This document shows, piece after piece, positions 7,571-15,508 of a DNA stretch of 46,807 nt. Source of the stretch: Alphaproteobacteria bacterium (GTDB taxonomy: Bacteria; Pseudomonadota; Alphaproteobacteria; UBA11136); NCBI GenBank assembly GCA_016776635.1, contig JADHSZ010000016.1, forward strand, positions 1 to 46,807, written 5' to 3'. How positions within the stretch are numbered: the first letter of the stretch is position 1; each line of letters opens with the position of its first letter. The notes beneath the pieces were generated by a model. It was not told where the DNA came from and did no database searches. It was given only the letters and a program-made list of their open reading frames with translations. The translations under genes and the position numbers were made by a program.

Positions 7571-8047
7571 TTAGCTGGCCGCCTCGTTGCACCATTCCAC
7601 ATCGAAATTGTTGTTCACCAGATAAGCCGGATGCTCCATATGCTCCACCGTGAGATGGAGGGGCGCGCCGGTAGCCACCATGGGACGGCGGCGCTCGCGG
7701 GAGGAGGTGGGGAAGGGCAGAGTGGACCCGGAAGATGCGGACCTTGATGCGGAAGCGGCCAGGGGAATGTCCTGGACCAGGGCTTCCGCCTTCGCTTCAA
7801 CGTCTTTTCTCTCGCCGCGGATGGTTTCGGCAATCTGGTCCATGGTCAGACCCTCCTTCTTCAAGGCGTTGACGCGGGCGATGGTGTCCAAAGTGGAATC
7901 GGGAAAGCATCCCAGACGCGGTGCGCGTCCGGCGCTTTTGGGGCCCTTCTTGAGGATGGGCCGCGGCAGAATTCCCAAGGCCACGTAGTTATTCAGCGTG
8001 GCCCTGGAAATACCTGATTTCTCAAGCACTTCCTTGCTATACAACAT
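7571..8047 (-). pseudogene. N-terminal part of interrupted MerR-PAS-cyclase gene (HTH + PAS start)
   Basis: From the ATG at 8045-8047 the product is 158 aa: a MerR-type helix-turn-helix (ISRATLNNYVALGILPRP, residues 13-30; then RLGCFPDSTLDTIARVNALK), a linker rich in Ser and Ala, and the start of a PAS-like domain (HPAYLVNNNFDVEWCNEAAS) that stops abruptly at a TAA. The next codons in the same frame continue the domain, so the stop is an interruption by a single-base change (for example CAA or GAA to TAA) or a sequencing error. An upstream TTG at 8101 would add 18 residues. The truncated protein would keep DNA binding. The upstream inverted repeats at 8107-8174 are likely its own operator. 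Confidence 0.78.
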
Positions 8048-8106
8048 GCGGTTAAAGACGCGGCGCGCCTTGCTTCCCTTCCATGGCAGCCCCCTTCCCA
8101 AGGCTT

Positions 8107-8174
8107 GTCTGTCTAGGCAGACGAATTAGACAGACTAGAGTAAAATCCGTGATTCGTCAATGGTGTCTAGGCAG
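8107..8174. promoter_or_regulatory. Operator-like inverted and direct repeats upstream of the MerR-type gene
   Basis: A 9-bp inverted repeat (gtctgtcta at 8107-8115, tagacagac at 8127-8135, 11-bp spacer) contains the sequence tgtctaggcag, which recurs as a direct repeat at 8164-8174. The cluster lies just upstream of the MerR-type gene on the minus strand. Dyad symmetry at this place is the usual form of an autoregulatory MerR operator, though the exact binding site is inferred. Confidence 0.55.
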
Positions 8175-8221
8175 TAGGGGCAAAACCTCAAGGAAAGAGT
8201 CATGATTGGGGGATAATTCAA

Positions 8222-8239
8222 GGCCCCTGATCAGGGGCC
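8222..8239 (-). terminator. Palindromic hairpin after the SGNH hydrolase gene
   Basis: A perfect 18-bp palindrome (ggcccctgatcaggggcc) lies five bases past the stop of the minus-strand gene at 8244-9398. Downstream on that strand the sequence is only moderately T-rich (ttgaatta), so termination strength is uncertain. Confidence 0.5.
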
Positions 8240-8243
8240 CCAG

Positions 8244-9398
8244 TTAAGAACCATAGACGGCGCAGAGGCGCTGGCTGAGCAGCTCGCCGGTGACTTTGTG
8301 GCCGGTGGGATTCCAGTGGCCGCCGGCGAAATCGCCGCTGCCGTGGAGGCCGGTTCCGTGGGTTTCGGCGTAGGCGCGCAAGGGGTCCACCAGGGTCACG
8401 GCGGGGATGCTCTCGGTCTCGGCAAAACGCGCCAGGCGGCGGTCGGCATAGGTGAGATCGGTGACGCCGAGATCGGCGGCAATTTGGGCGCGCAAGGCGC
8501 CATCGGGATGGACCTGAACCGGATTGGACAGGGTGACGAGCCAGAATTCGGCGCCGTTGGCGGAAACATTCTTTTTCATGGCCCGGATCAGGGCCTCGGT
8601 GATGTTCCAGGTTTCGCGCCATGACTCATCTTGGGGTTCGCGGTAGAGGGCGCTGTTCAAACCCGCCATGAGCTGGCCGGAGACGCCGTCGTCGCGATGC
8701 TCGGCCCATGTGCGCGCGCGCTTATAGGCCTGGCGGCCGAGCTGTATTGTGCGCAGGGCATTAAAGAGACCGTGCTTGATATCGCTCCAGACTTTTTTGA
8801 CCGTGAAGCGCAGGCCCTTGGCGCTGCGCGGATCGGGTGCAAGTTCGCCGTCGCGCAGCACCCTATAGGGGCGGTCGGAATGGCCCTCGAGGTCGAAGCT
8901 GTTGTTCCACAGGTCGTTGCCGGTGAAGAAGGCCAGCACCACCACGTCGGGGTCGTAACGCCAGACGCTGTCTTCCAGCACCATCAACTGTTGCGCAGTG
9001 CCATAGCCGTTGACAGCGAAGCCCAGCACTTCGGCCTTTTGTCCCGAGGCGGCGAGACATCCCGAAAGCCCCCGTTCCATCACCTTCCAGTAGGTGTCGC
9101 CGAGCGCCACCTCGCGCGCCTCGGTGAAGGAATCGCCCAGAACCGCCACCCGCAGCACGCCTTCGGGCTTGGCCGGATCATGATCCACATCGCGAAAGCC
9201 ATCGCCATTGATGCGCAGATAGGTGCGCCCCTCGAAGGCATAGGTGCCCTCCACCCCAGCGCGCGGCGCCCAGCCGAGCCGGGCATCGAGGCGGTTGAAC
9301 TCGGGGTAGGAAATACCGGCGATGCGAAGCGCAATTTCGGCCATGGCGAGAGCCAGGAGAAGGCTGGCGAAGAGGGTAAGGAGGTTGGCCCGGTTCAT
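8244..9398 (-). CDS. Membrane-anchored SGNH/GDSL hydrolase family protein
   Basis: The 384-aa protein starts with a signal anchor (LLTLFASLLLALAMAEIAL) and has the SGNH fold blocks: block I GDSFTE with nucleophile Ser90, block III GND with Asn161 in FFTGNDLWNN, and a C-terminal HWNPTGH with His361 and His367 as the catalytic base region. The fold is used by esterases, lipases and O-acetyl transfer or esterase enzymes acting on envelope polysaccharides, so the substrate cannot be specified. An N-terminal NRLDARLGWAPRAG region before block I is typical of the larger bacterial members. It is followed on the plus side by another minus-strand gene for a small secreted protein 51 bp upstream, which may share its transcript. 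Confidence 0.82.
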   Translation of the reverse strand: MNRANLLTLFASLLLALAMAEIALRIAGISYPEFNRLDARLGWAPRAGVEGTYAFEGRTYLRINGDGFRDVDHDPAKPEGVLRVAVLGDSFTEAREVALGDTYWKVMERGLSGCLAASGQKAEVLGFAVNGYGTAQQLMVLEDSVWRYDPDVVVLAFFTGNDLWNNSFDLEGHSDRPYRVLRDGELAPDPRSAKGLRFTVKKVWSDIKHGLFNALRTIQLGRQAYKRARTWAEHRDDGVSGQLMAGLNSALYREPQDESWRETWNITEALIRAMKKNVSANGAEFWLVTLSNPVQVHPDGALRAQIAADLGVTDLTYADRRLARFAETESIPAVTLVDPLRAYAETHGTGLHGSGDFAGGHWNPTGHKVTGELLSQRLCAVYGS

Positions 9399-9449
9399 GA
9401 CGATAAAAAAATGGGCAAGGGGAAAGCGGGCGCGGGGGAAAGGGGCACG

Positions 9450-9833
9450 TTATTTCCTGATGCGGGATTTCTTGCTTTTTTTCTCATCGATCCAGCCGTC
9501 GAGAACGCCCAGCAGCCCCTCGGGCTTTTCCTCCGCCGCCTTGGCTTGTGGCGTCGCGGGGGTGGCGGGGGTGGCCGGAACAGCGGCGCCCGGAACCGGA
9601 GTCACATAGGGCGCGCGGTAGGGATTGGTATTGGTGAGATAGGGGTTGGTGTTGGAAAGGTAGGGATTGACGGGTATCTGGCGCTGTTGTCCGGTGAGGA
9701 ACTGGAAGCTGCCGTTATCGCGCAGCAGAAGCTGTCTGCCGTCGGTGGTGGTGACGATCTCTTCGGCCCGCGCCCCCAGTGGCGGGGCCATCAACAGCAG
9801 GGCAAGGAGCGGAAGTAGGAGCGGGCGCGGCAT
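9450..9833 (-). CDS. Small secreted protein with NPY and PAT repeats
   Basis: From the ATG at 9831-9833 the product is 127 aa and starts with a signal peptide (PRPLLLPLLALLLMAPPLGARA). The mature part has a short EIVTTTDGRQLLLRDNGSFQFL motif, a threefold NPYL(S/T)NT-type repeat, a (PAT)n stretch and a basic tail KKSKKSRIRK. An in-frame ATG at 9879-9881 would add 16 residues, but its GGAGG lies only two bases away, too close for normal initiation. The DGRQLLLRDNGSF(Q/R) motif is common in small periplasmic proteins of unknown role. The function is not known. It is upstream of the SGNH hydrolase gene in the same orientation. Confidence 0.72.
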   Translation of the reverse strand: MPRPLLLPLLALLLMAPPLGARAEEIVTTTDGRQLLLRDNGSFQFLTGQQRQIPVNPYLSNTNPYLTNTNPYRAPYVTPVPGAAVPATPATPATPQAKAAEEKPEGLLGVLDGWIDEKKSKKSRIRK

Positions 9834-9945
9834 GAGCGGTCTCTTGGCGGGAGAAGACAAGTGGCGGCTATTGTCGGCCATCGCCTCCCATAAGTAAATT
9901 CACCAGTTCTGAAAACAGCCCGGATGGGGGTAATATCTGGGAACC

Positions 9946-11298
9946 ATGGATGAACTGATCCTCCTTCTCGAAGACTTAAGCGGTTTCATCTGGGGGCCGG
10001 TGATGCTGGTGGCGCTGCTCGGCACCGGGGTCTATCTCTCGCTGGGCCTGCGGTTCCTCCCCGTTCGCCGGTTTGCCGCCGGCATCCGCTATATGTTCCG
10101 GGGCCTGCCCCATGACAAGCAGAGCGGGGAAGGGGAGATCACGCCCTTTCAGGCGTTGTCGGTGGCGGTATCTGGCCAGATCGGCACCGGCAATATCGCC
10201 GGTGTGGCCACCGCCATTACCCTGGGCGGTCCCGGCGCGGTGTTCTGGATGTGGGTGACGGCGATCATCGGTATGGCCACCACCTATTGCGAGGCGGTGC
10301 TGGCCGTGCGTTTCCGCGAAAAGGACGAGGACGGCCGCCATGTGGGCGGGCCCATGTACTACATCCGCAACGGCCTTCACCGCCGCTGGCACTGGCTCGC
10401 CCCGGCTTTCGCCCTGTTCACCGCCTGCGCCGCGTTCGGCATCGGCAACACGGTGCAGAGCAATTCCGTGGCCGCCGCCTTCAACAAGACCCTGGACACG
10501 CCCCACTGGCTGACGGGGCTCATCCTGGCCGTTCTGGTGTTCGTGGTCATCATCGGCGGGGTCAGGCGCATCGCCGGCTGGGCCGAGCGGCTGGTGCCGG
10601 TGATGGCCGTGGTCTATGTGCTGGGCGCGGCGGCTATCCTCGCCTTTCATGCGCAAGGTATCTTCCCGGCGCTGGGCACCATCTTTTCCGCCGCCTTCAC
10701 CGGCGAGGCCGCAGGCGGCGGCGCGGCGGGATCGGCAATCTGGCTCGCCATCCGCTATGGCGTGGCGCGCGGCGTCTTCTCCAACGAGGCGGGGCTGGGC
10801 AGCACCCCCATCGCCCATGCCGCGGCTCGCACCAGGAGCCCCATCACCCAGGGGCTGGTGAGCATGATGGGCACCTTCATCGACACCATCATCGTCTGCA
10901 CCATGACGGCGCTGGTAATCCTGACCACGGGAGCGCTGGAGAGCGGCGAGACCGGGGCGGCGCTGTCGTCCCACGCCTTCAGCGAAGGCCTGCCGGGGCC
11001 GGGGGGATTCGTGGTGAGTTTCGGCCTGGTGGTGTTCGCCTTCACCACCTTGCTGGCCTGGAGCTATTACGGCGAACGGGCGGTGGAATTCCTGTTCGGC
11101 GTCAAAGCCATTCTGCCCTATCGTCTGGTCTGGGTGGTCCTGGTCTATTGCGGGGCGGTGGTGAATCTGGAGATGGTATGGCTGTTCGCCGATGTGATGA
11201 ACGGTTTCATGGCCCTGCCCAATCTGGTGGCTCTTTTGCTCCTGAGCCCCCTGGTATTCCGGCTGACGCGGGAATTTTTCGCCGACGAGGGCCTATAG
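9946..11298 (+). CDS. Amino acid (alanine/glycine):cation symporter, AGCS family
   Basis: A 450-aa inner-membrane transporter with about ten to eleven hydrophobic segments. It carries the AGCS hallmarks SGQIGTGNIAGVATAI (about residues 76-91), GGPGAVFWMW, GGPMYYI and FSNEAGLGSTPIAHAAA. Family members such as DagA/AlsT import alanine or glycine with Na+ or H+. The exact substrate cannot be told from the sequence. Length and motif order are normal. It is followed at 96 bp by the MltB-type gene, probably an independent unit. Confidence 0.93.
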   Translation: MDELILLLEDLSGFIWGPVMLVALLGTGVYLSLGLRFLPVRRFAAGIRYMFRGLPHDKQSGEGEITPFQALSVAVSGQIGTGNIAGVATAITLGGPGAVFWMWVTAIIGMATTYCEAVLAVRFREKDEDGRHVGGPMYYIRNGLHRRWHWLAPAFALFTACAAFGIGNTVQSNSVAAAFNKTLDTPHWLTGLILAVLVFVVIIGGVRRIAGWAERLVPVMAVVYVLGAAAILAFHAQGIFPALGTIFSAAFTGEAAGGGAAGSAIWLAIRYGVARGVFSNEAGLGSTPIAHAAARTRSPITQGLVSMMGTFIDTIIVCTMTALVILTTGALESGETGAALSSHAFSEGLPGPGGFVVSFGLVVFAFTTLLAWSYYGERAVEFLFGVKAILPYRLVWVVLVYCGAVVNLEMVWLFADVMNGFMALPNLVALLLLSPLVFRLTREFFADEGL

Positions 11299-11394
11299 GT
11301 TCCCAAGGCTTGCTCTTTGATTGCGCGGGGGAGGCCCCTGTGGCACAACCGGGGAGCGTTTTTCCGGCCCCTGTTTTTTGGTGATTCCGCGCCC

Positions 11395-12438
11395 ATGAAA
11401 CCGTTCTTCCTCGTTCTTGCCGCCGTTTTTCTCCTGACCCCGCAGATGGGGACGCAAGCGCAGACGGCCGCCGACGCCCCGGAGAATTATGAGATCATCG
11501 ACACCACCATGGCCACCGCCATCGGCACAATGGGGGCGTTCGAGCAGTGGATCGAGGGCGTGAAGGAAGAAGCCCGGGAGGGGGGTATTTCCGAATTCAC
11601 CCTGCATTACGCCCTGCGCGGCATCCACCCCATCCCCCGCATCATCGAGCTCGACCGCCGCCAGCCCGAATTTACCCTGACTCTGGGGCAGTACCTGAAC
11701 CGCACCATTCCCGCCAGCCGGGTCAAAAGGGCGCGGCGCAAATTCGCCGAAAACCGGGAGCTGTTGAAGGAGTTGCAGGAAAAATATCAGGTGCCGGGAC
11801 GTTTCATCGTCGCCCTGTGGGGTATCGAGAGTGATTTCGGCAACCATACCGGCGGCTTTTCGGTCATCAACGCGCTCGCCACCTTGGCCCATGACGGGCG
11901 CCGCAGCGCCTATTTCCGCAAGGAGCTGATGAACGCCCTGACCATCATCGACCAGGGCCATGTGACGCCGGGCGACATGGTGGGGTCATGGGCCGGGGCC
12001 ATGGGACAGGCCCAGTTCATGCCTTCTACCTTTCTCAATCATGCCACCGATCACGATGGCGACGGGCGCATCGATATCTGGAATTCCTCTCCCGACGCCT
12101 TGGCCTCGGGCGCCAATTACCTGCGCAAGGCGGGCTGGAACCCGGACCTTACCTGGGGCCGGGAAGTGACCCTGCCAAAGGGATTCGATTCCGAACTGGC
12201 GGGTAAGGACAAGCCCCGTTACTTAAGCGCCTGGAGCTGGTACGGGGTCAAGCGCGCCGACGGCGGGCCGCTGCCGAAACGGGCCATCAAGGGCGCCATC
12301 ATCTTTCCCGAGAAGAAAAAGGGCGGAAAGCCGGGCCGCGCCTTCCTGGTTTACGATAATTTCCCGGTGATCCTGGACTGGAATAGGTCGAATTTTTTCG
12401 CCATTGCGGTGGGCCGGCTTGCCGACCAGATATACTGA
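11395..12438 (+). CDS. mltB: Lytic murein transglycosylase, MltB family
   Basis: The protein (347 aa from the ATG at 11395) begins with a signal peptide ending near GTQAQTAA. It has the MltB fold: VPGRFIVALWGIESDFGNHTG with catalytic Glu145, then GSWAGAMGQAQFMPSTFLNHA and DGDGRIDIWNSSPDALAS, typical of MltB/SLT_2. It cleaves the MurNAc-GlcNAc bond of peptidoglycan forming 1,6-anhydro ends. There is no lipobox, so it should be a soluble periplasmic enzyme. The open frame extends 26 codons upstream, but the signal peptide fixes this start. It stands first in a cell-wall cluster with rlpA and the DD-carboxypeptidase. A 27-bp repeat begins inside its last codons. Confidence 0.92.
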   Translation: MKPFFLVLAAVFLLTPQMGTQAQTAADAPENYEIIDTTMATAIGTMGAFEQWIEGVKEEAREGGISEFTLHYALRGIHPIPRIIELDRRQPEFTLTLGQYLNRTIPASRVKRARRKFAENRELLKELQEKYQVPGRFIVALWGIESDFGNHTGGFSVINALATLAHDGRRSAYFRKELMNALTIIDQGHVTPGDMVGSWAGAMGQAQFMPSTFLNHATDHDGDGRIDIWNSSPDALASGANYLRKAGWNPDLTWGREVTLPKGFDSELAGKDKPRYLSAWSWYGVKRADGGPLPKRAIKGAIIFPEKKKGGKPGRAFLVYDNFPVILDWNRSNFFAIAVGRLADQIY

Positions 12439-12494
12439 GTCCGGCTTGCTGACCAGGTCAATTGAGAGCGGCTTGCCCGCCAGAGGAATGGCCG
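12414..12494. repeat. Three degenerate 27-bp tandem units at the mltB stop
   Basis: Three consecutive 27-bp units start (c/g)cggcttgc: 12414-12440, 12441-12467 and 12468-12494. The first overlaps the last codons and the stop of the transglycosylase gene. Units 1 and 2 are most alike; unit 3 keeps only the first half. It looks like tandem duplication of the gene end. Confidence 0.65.
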
Positions 12495-12540
12495 ATAAAC
12501 TGCCACATCTAGGGTCTGGCCAAAGGGGGACCACCATATA

Positions 12541-13596
12541 ATGATGATCTGTCGGCGGCCATCACCACGTTTCCGTATTCCTGGCCTTTCTTTCCGGGTT
12601 CTGCTTGGGCTGGTGGGGGCGGTGTTCCTGCTCGGCGGGTGTTCGGAAACCCAGCTGTTGGTGCACGCCACCAAGAAACTGCAGACCAAGGAAGTCAAAC
12701 CCCAGGGCGTCTATAAGGTGGGCAAGCCCTATGAGGTGAACGGCGTCTGGTACTATCCTGGCGTCGATTACGAATATGACGAAACCGGAATCGCCTCGTG
12801 GTACGGCCCCAATTTCCACGGTAAACCCACGGCTAACGGCGAGGTCTTCGACATGAACGAGGTCACCGCCGCCCACAAGACCCTGCCCCTGCCGAGCAGG
12901 GCGCGGATCACCAATCTTGAAAACGGCCGCTCCATCATCGTCCGCATCAATGACCGTGGTCCCTTCGTCAACGGACGCGTCCTCGACGCCTCGCGCAAAT
13001 CGGCCCAGATGTTGGGATTCGAAAAACAGGGCACGGCCAAGGTGCGGGTGGAAATCCTGGCCGATGAAAGCCGTATGATGGCCTTCAAGGCGTCGCCCTC
13101 GCAGGCATCTCAGGAGGCGGCCAAAGAGATAAAGGTCGCCGCCGCGCCGCGCGAGACCGTCACCAGCGAGGCCCTGCCACCGCTGGAGGGCACCATGTCC
13201 GACGCCCTGCCCGAAGACCTGCCCGGAAACCGTGGCGTGGTCATTCCCGCCCAGAATATAGAGAACGCCGGGGATGCCGCCGCTTTGCCCGCTCAGGCGG
13301 AGAGTGTCACAGGAAAAGCAGAAAAACCGCAAGAAACCGAAATTACCTACGCCACGGTCAAACCCACCACTATCTATATTCAGGCCGGGGCCTTCGGCAA
13401 ACTTGCCAACGCCTATAAGCTGCAGGACCGGCTGGCCGCCATCGGGCAGGCGCAGATTTCACAGACCTGGATCGGCGCCACGCCTTTTTACCGGGTCCGC
13501 TTCGGCCCGCTCGAAAGCGTGGAAAAAGCCGATACCCTTCTCGACAGCATCATCAATGCCGGATACAAGGATGCGAGACTGATCCTTGTGGAATGA
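12541..13596 (+). CDS. rlpA: RlpA-like lipoprotein (septal ring lytic transglycosylase, DPBB + SPOR)
   Basis: The 351-aa protein has a signal peptide with lipobox LLGGC (lipidated Cys34), so it is an envelope lipoprotein. The double-psi beta-barrel runs about residues 80-175, with GIASWYGPNFHGKPTANGE and NDRGPFVNGRVLDAS, the RlpA signatures. A Pro/Ala/Glu-rich linker leads to a C-terminal SPOR domain (about residues 275-350, IYIQAGAFGKLANAYKLQ) that binds denuded glycan strands at the septum. RlpA proteins cleave such strands during daughter-cell separation. It sits directly upstream of the DD-carboxypeptidase gene with a 31-bp gap, a linkage common in alphaproteobacteria. Confidence 0.94.
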   Translation: MMICRRPSPRFRIPGLSFRVLLGLVGAVFLLGGCSETQLLVHATKKLQTKEVKPQGVYKVGKPYEVNGVWYYPGVDYEYDETGIASWYGPNFHGKPTANGEVFDMNEVTAAHKTLPLPSRARITNLENGRSIIVRINDRGPFVNGRVLDASRKSAQMLGFEKQGTAKVRVEILADESRMMAFKASPSQASQEAAKEIKVAAAPRETVTSEALPPLEGTMSDALPEDLPGNRGVVIPAQNIENAGDAAALPAQAESVTGKAEKPQETEITYATVKPTTIYIQAGAFGKLANAYKLQDRLAAIGQAQISQTWIGATPFYRVRFGPLESVEKADTLLDSIINAGYKDARLILVE

Positions 13597-13627
13597 TGTA
13601 CCCTCAGCCGCGTTGAAAACCCCGTCC

Positions 13628-14785
13628 ATGACATACCCGAGAATGTTCGCATACGCTCTGTTCGGCGTGTTGCTGTGCCTTGATGCGAAACCAGCCATTG
13701 CCATCGAGACCCAGGCCAAACAGGCGATTTTGGTGGATTTCGAGACCGGCGCCGTGCTGTTCGAGAAGAACGCCGATGAATCCATGGCGCCGTCTTCCAT
13801 GAGCAAGCTCATGACCATCTATATGGTTTTCGAGCGCTTGCGCGACGGGCGGCTGTCTTTGGAGGACAAGCTCTCGGTCAGCACCAAGGCCTGGCGCAAG
13901 GGCGGATCGAAGATGTTCGTCAAGGAGGGAGACAGGGTTTCCATCGAAGATCTGATCCGCGGCGTGGTGGTGCAGTCGGGCAACGACGCCTGTATCGTCA
14001 TCGCCGAGGGTCTGTCCGGAGACGAGGAGACCTTCGCCCAGGAAATGACCGAACGAGGCCGCGAACTGGGGCTGGAAAACAGCGTCTTTAAAAATGCTAC
14101 CGGCTGGCCCGATCTCGGCCATACCATGACGTCCCGGGATCTCACCATACTGGCCAAGCGCACGGTTCAGGATTTTCCCGAATTCTTCCATTACTACTCG
14201 GAAAAGAACTTCACCTATAACGGCATCCGCCAGGGTAACCGCAATCCGCTGCTCTATAAGAATGTGGGCGCCGACGGCCTCAAGACGGGCCATACGGAGC
14301 TCGGCGGGTTCGGGCTGGTGGCCTCGGCCGAACGGGGAGGGCGGCGGCTTCTCCTGGTGCTCAATGGCCTGCCCAGCATCAAGGCGCGGTCCAAGGAATC
14401 GGAGCGGCTGTTGGAATGGGGTTTCCGGGAATTCAACAATTACCGGCTCTATTTGGCGGGCGACACCGTCGCCCAGGCCGCGGTCTGGCTGGGTGACGCG
14501 GAGGAGGTTCCGCTGGTGATCGAAAACGATCTGGTGATCACCATGCCCAAGAAATCCCGCCGCAAGATGAAGGTAAGCACCCGTTTCGAGGAACCCATTT
14601 CCGCCCCCATCAGGGCAGGGCAGGAAAGCGCCCTGTTGGTGGTGAGCGCGCCCGGTTTCGAGACCCTGGAAATCCCCCTTGTGGCCGGGGAAGGCGTAGG
14701 GCGGCTCGGCGCGCTGGGGCGGGTGGTCTCGGCGCTGAATTATCTTATCTGGGGCAGCCTCAACGAACTGAAAGAGCAGCAATAG
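13628..14785 (+). CDS. dacC: D-alanyl-D-alanine carboxypeptidase (low-molecular-weight PBP, DacA/DacC type)
   Basis: From the ATG at 13628 the product is 385 aa with a signal peptide ending near PAIAIETQ. All three active-site motifs are present: SxxK as SMSK (Ser57, Lys60), SGN at 117-119 and KTG at 219-221. A C-terminal PBP5-like beta domain follows, with an amphipathic C-terminal helix (ALNYLIWGSLNEL) that would bind the membrane. The enzyme trims the terminal D-Ala from peptidoglycan pentapeptides. The frame is open 14 codons further upstream, overlapping rlpA, but the signal peptide supports this start. It is followed by tmk after 57 bp, the conserved order in this class. The choice between dacA and dacC is by convention only. 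Confidence 0.93.
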   Translation: MTYPRMFAYALFGVLLCLDAKPAIAIETQAKQAILVDFETGAVLFEKNADESMAPSSMSKLMTIYMVFERLRDGRLSLEDKLSVSTKAWRKGGSKMFVKEGDRVSIEDLIRGVVVQSGNDACIVIAEGLSGDEETFAQEMTERGRELGLENSVFKNATGWPDLGHTMTSRDLTILAKRTVQDFPEFFHYYSEKNFTYNGIRQGNRNPLLYKNVGADGLKTGHTELGGFGLVASAERGGRRLLLVLNGLPSIKARSKESERLLEWGFREFNNYRLYLAGDTVAQAAVWLGDAEEVPLVIENDLVITMPKKSRRKMKVSTRFEEPISAPIRAGQESALLVVSAPGFETLEIPLVAGEGVGRLGALGRVVSALNYLIWGSLNELKEQQ

Positions 14786-14811
14786 TATCCCTTATGGGGC
14801 GGGATGATGAT

Positions 14812-14839
14812 CCCGAGGACATGACCCCGAGGACATGAC
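14812..14839. repeat. Perfect 14-bp tandem duplication ahead of tmk
   Basis: The sequence cccgaggacatgac occurs twice in tandem (14812-14825, 14826-14839) immediately before the GTG start of tmk. It includes the purine-rich GAGGA that serves as ribosome site, so the duplication doubles a potential Shine-Dalgarno element. Confidence 0.75.
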
Positions 14840-14842
14840 ACG

Positions 14843-15508
14843 GTGACACAGGGCATTTTCATAACCCTCGAAGGCGGCGAAGGAACGGGCAAAACCACCC
14901 AGCAATCCCTTCTCGCCGACGCCCTGCGCGCCAAGGGCGTGGAGGTGGTGACCACCCGCGAGCCCGGCGGCTCACCCGGCGCCGAGGACATCCGGCGGCT
15001 GCTGGTGGAAGGAGAGGTGGGGCGCTGGACCCCCATGAGTGAAACCCTGTTGCTGTTCGCCGCCCGCAACGACCATCTGGCGCGCACCATTCTTCCGGCC
15101 CTGGAAAAGGGGGAGTGGGTGGTCTGTGACCGATTCAGCGATTCCACCATCGCCTATCAGGGCGGTGGCATGGAACTGGGCGCGGGAGTGGTGCGGGAGC
15201 TTTCTAAACTGGTGGTGGGGGAGACGGCTCCGGACCTGACCCTGATCCTCGATCTTCCCGTGGAAACGGGGCTGCAACGGGCGCAGACTCGCGCCACAGA
15301 AGAGAACGCCAAAGAGGCGGGAAACCACATTCAAAGATACGAACGCATGGACCAGGCGTTTCACGAGCGCATGCGAGGCTGTTTCCTCGAGATTGCCGCC
15401 CAGGAACCAGGCCGATGCGTTATCATCGACGCCGCCGGGGAGGTGGAAACGGTACATGAAGCCATCATGGCGGCGGTGCTGGAACGGCTGGAGACACGGA
15501 TTCCATGA
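14843..15508 (+). CDS. tmk: Thymidylate kinase
   Basis: The 221-aa enzyme phosphorylates dTMP to dTDP for DNA synthesis. It has the P-loop GGEGTGKTT (residues 11-19), the DR motif region CDRFSDSTIAYQG, and the TREPGG motif that contacts dTMP. Translation starts at a GTG (14843-14845) with GAGGAC about eight bases upstream; no better ATG is in frame. Its stop overlaps the start of holB by four bases (ATGA), so the two are translationally coupled. Location within the cluster dac-tmk-holB-metG-tatD matches the conserved alphaproteobacterial arrangement. Confidence 0.95.
   Translation: MTQGIFITLEGGEGTGKTTQQSLLADALRAKGVEVVTTREPGGSPGAEDIRRLLVEGEVGRWTPMSETLLLFAARNDHLARTILPALEKGEWVVCDRFSDSTIAYQGGGMELGAGVVRELSKLVVGETAPDLTLILDLPVETGLQRAQTRATEENAKEAGNHIQRYERMDQAFHERMRGCFLEIAAQEPGRCVIIDAAGEVETVHEAIMAAVLERLETRIP

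Noticed and set aside
7571..7573. Programmed stop-codon read-through in the cyclase gene
   Set aside because: The stop is TAA, the least leaky codon, with no downstream structure or known read-through context; a nonsense mutation or sequencing error is simpler.
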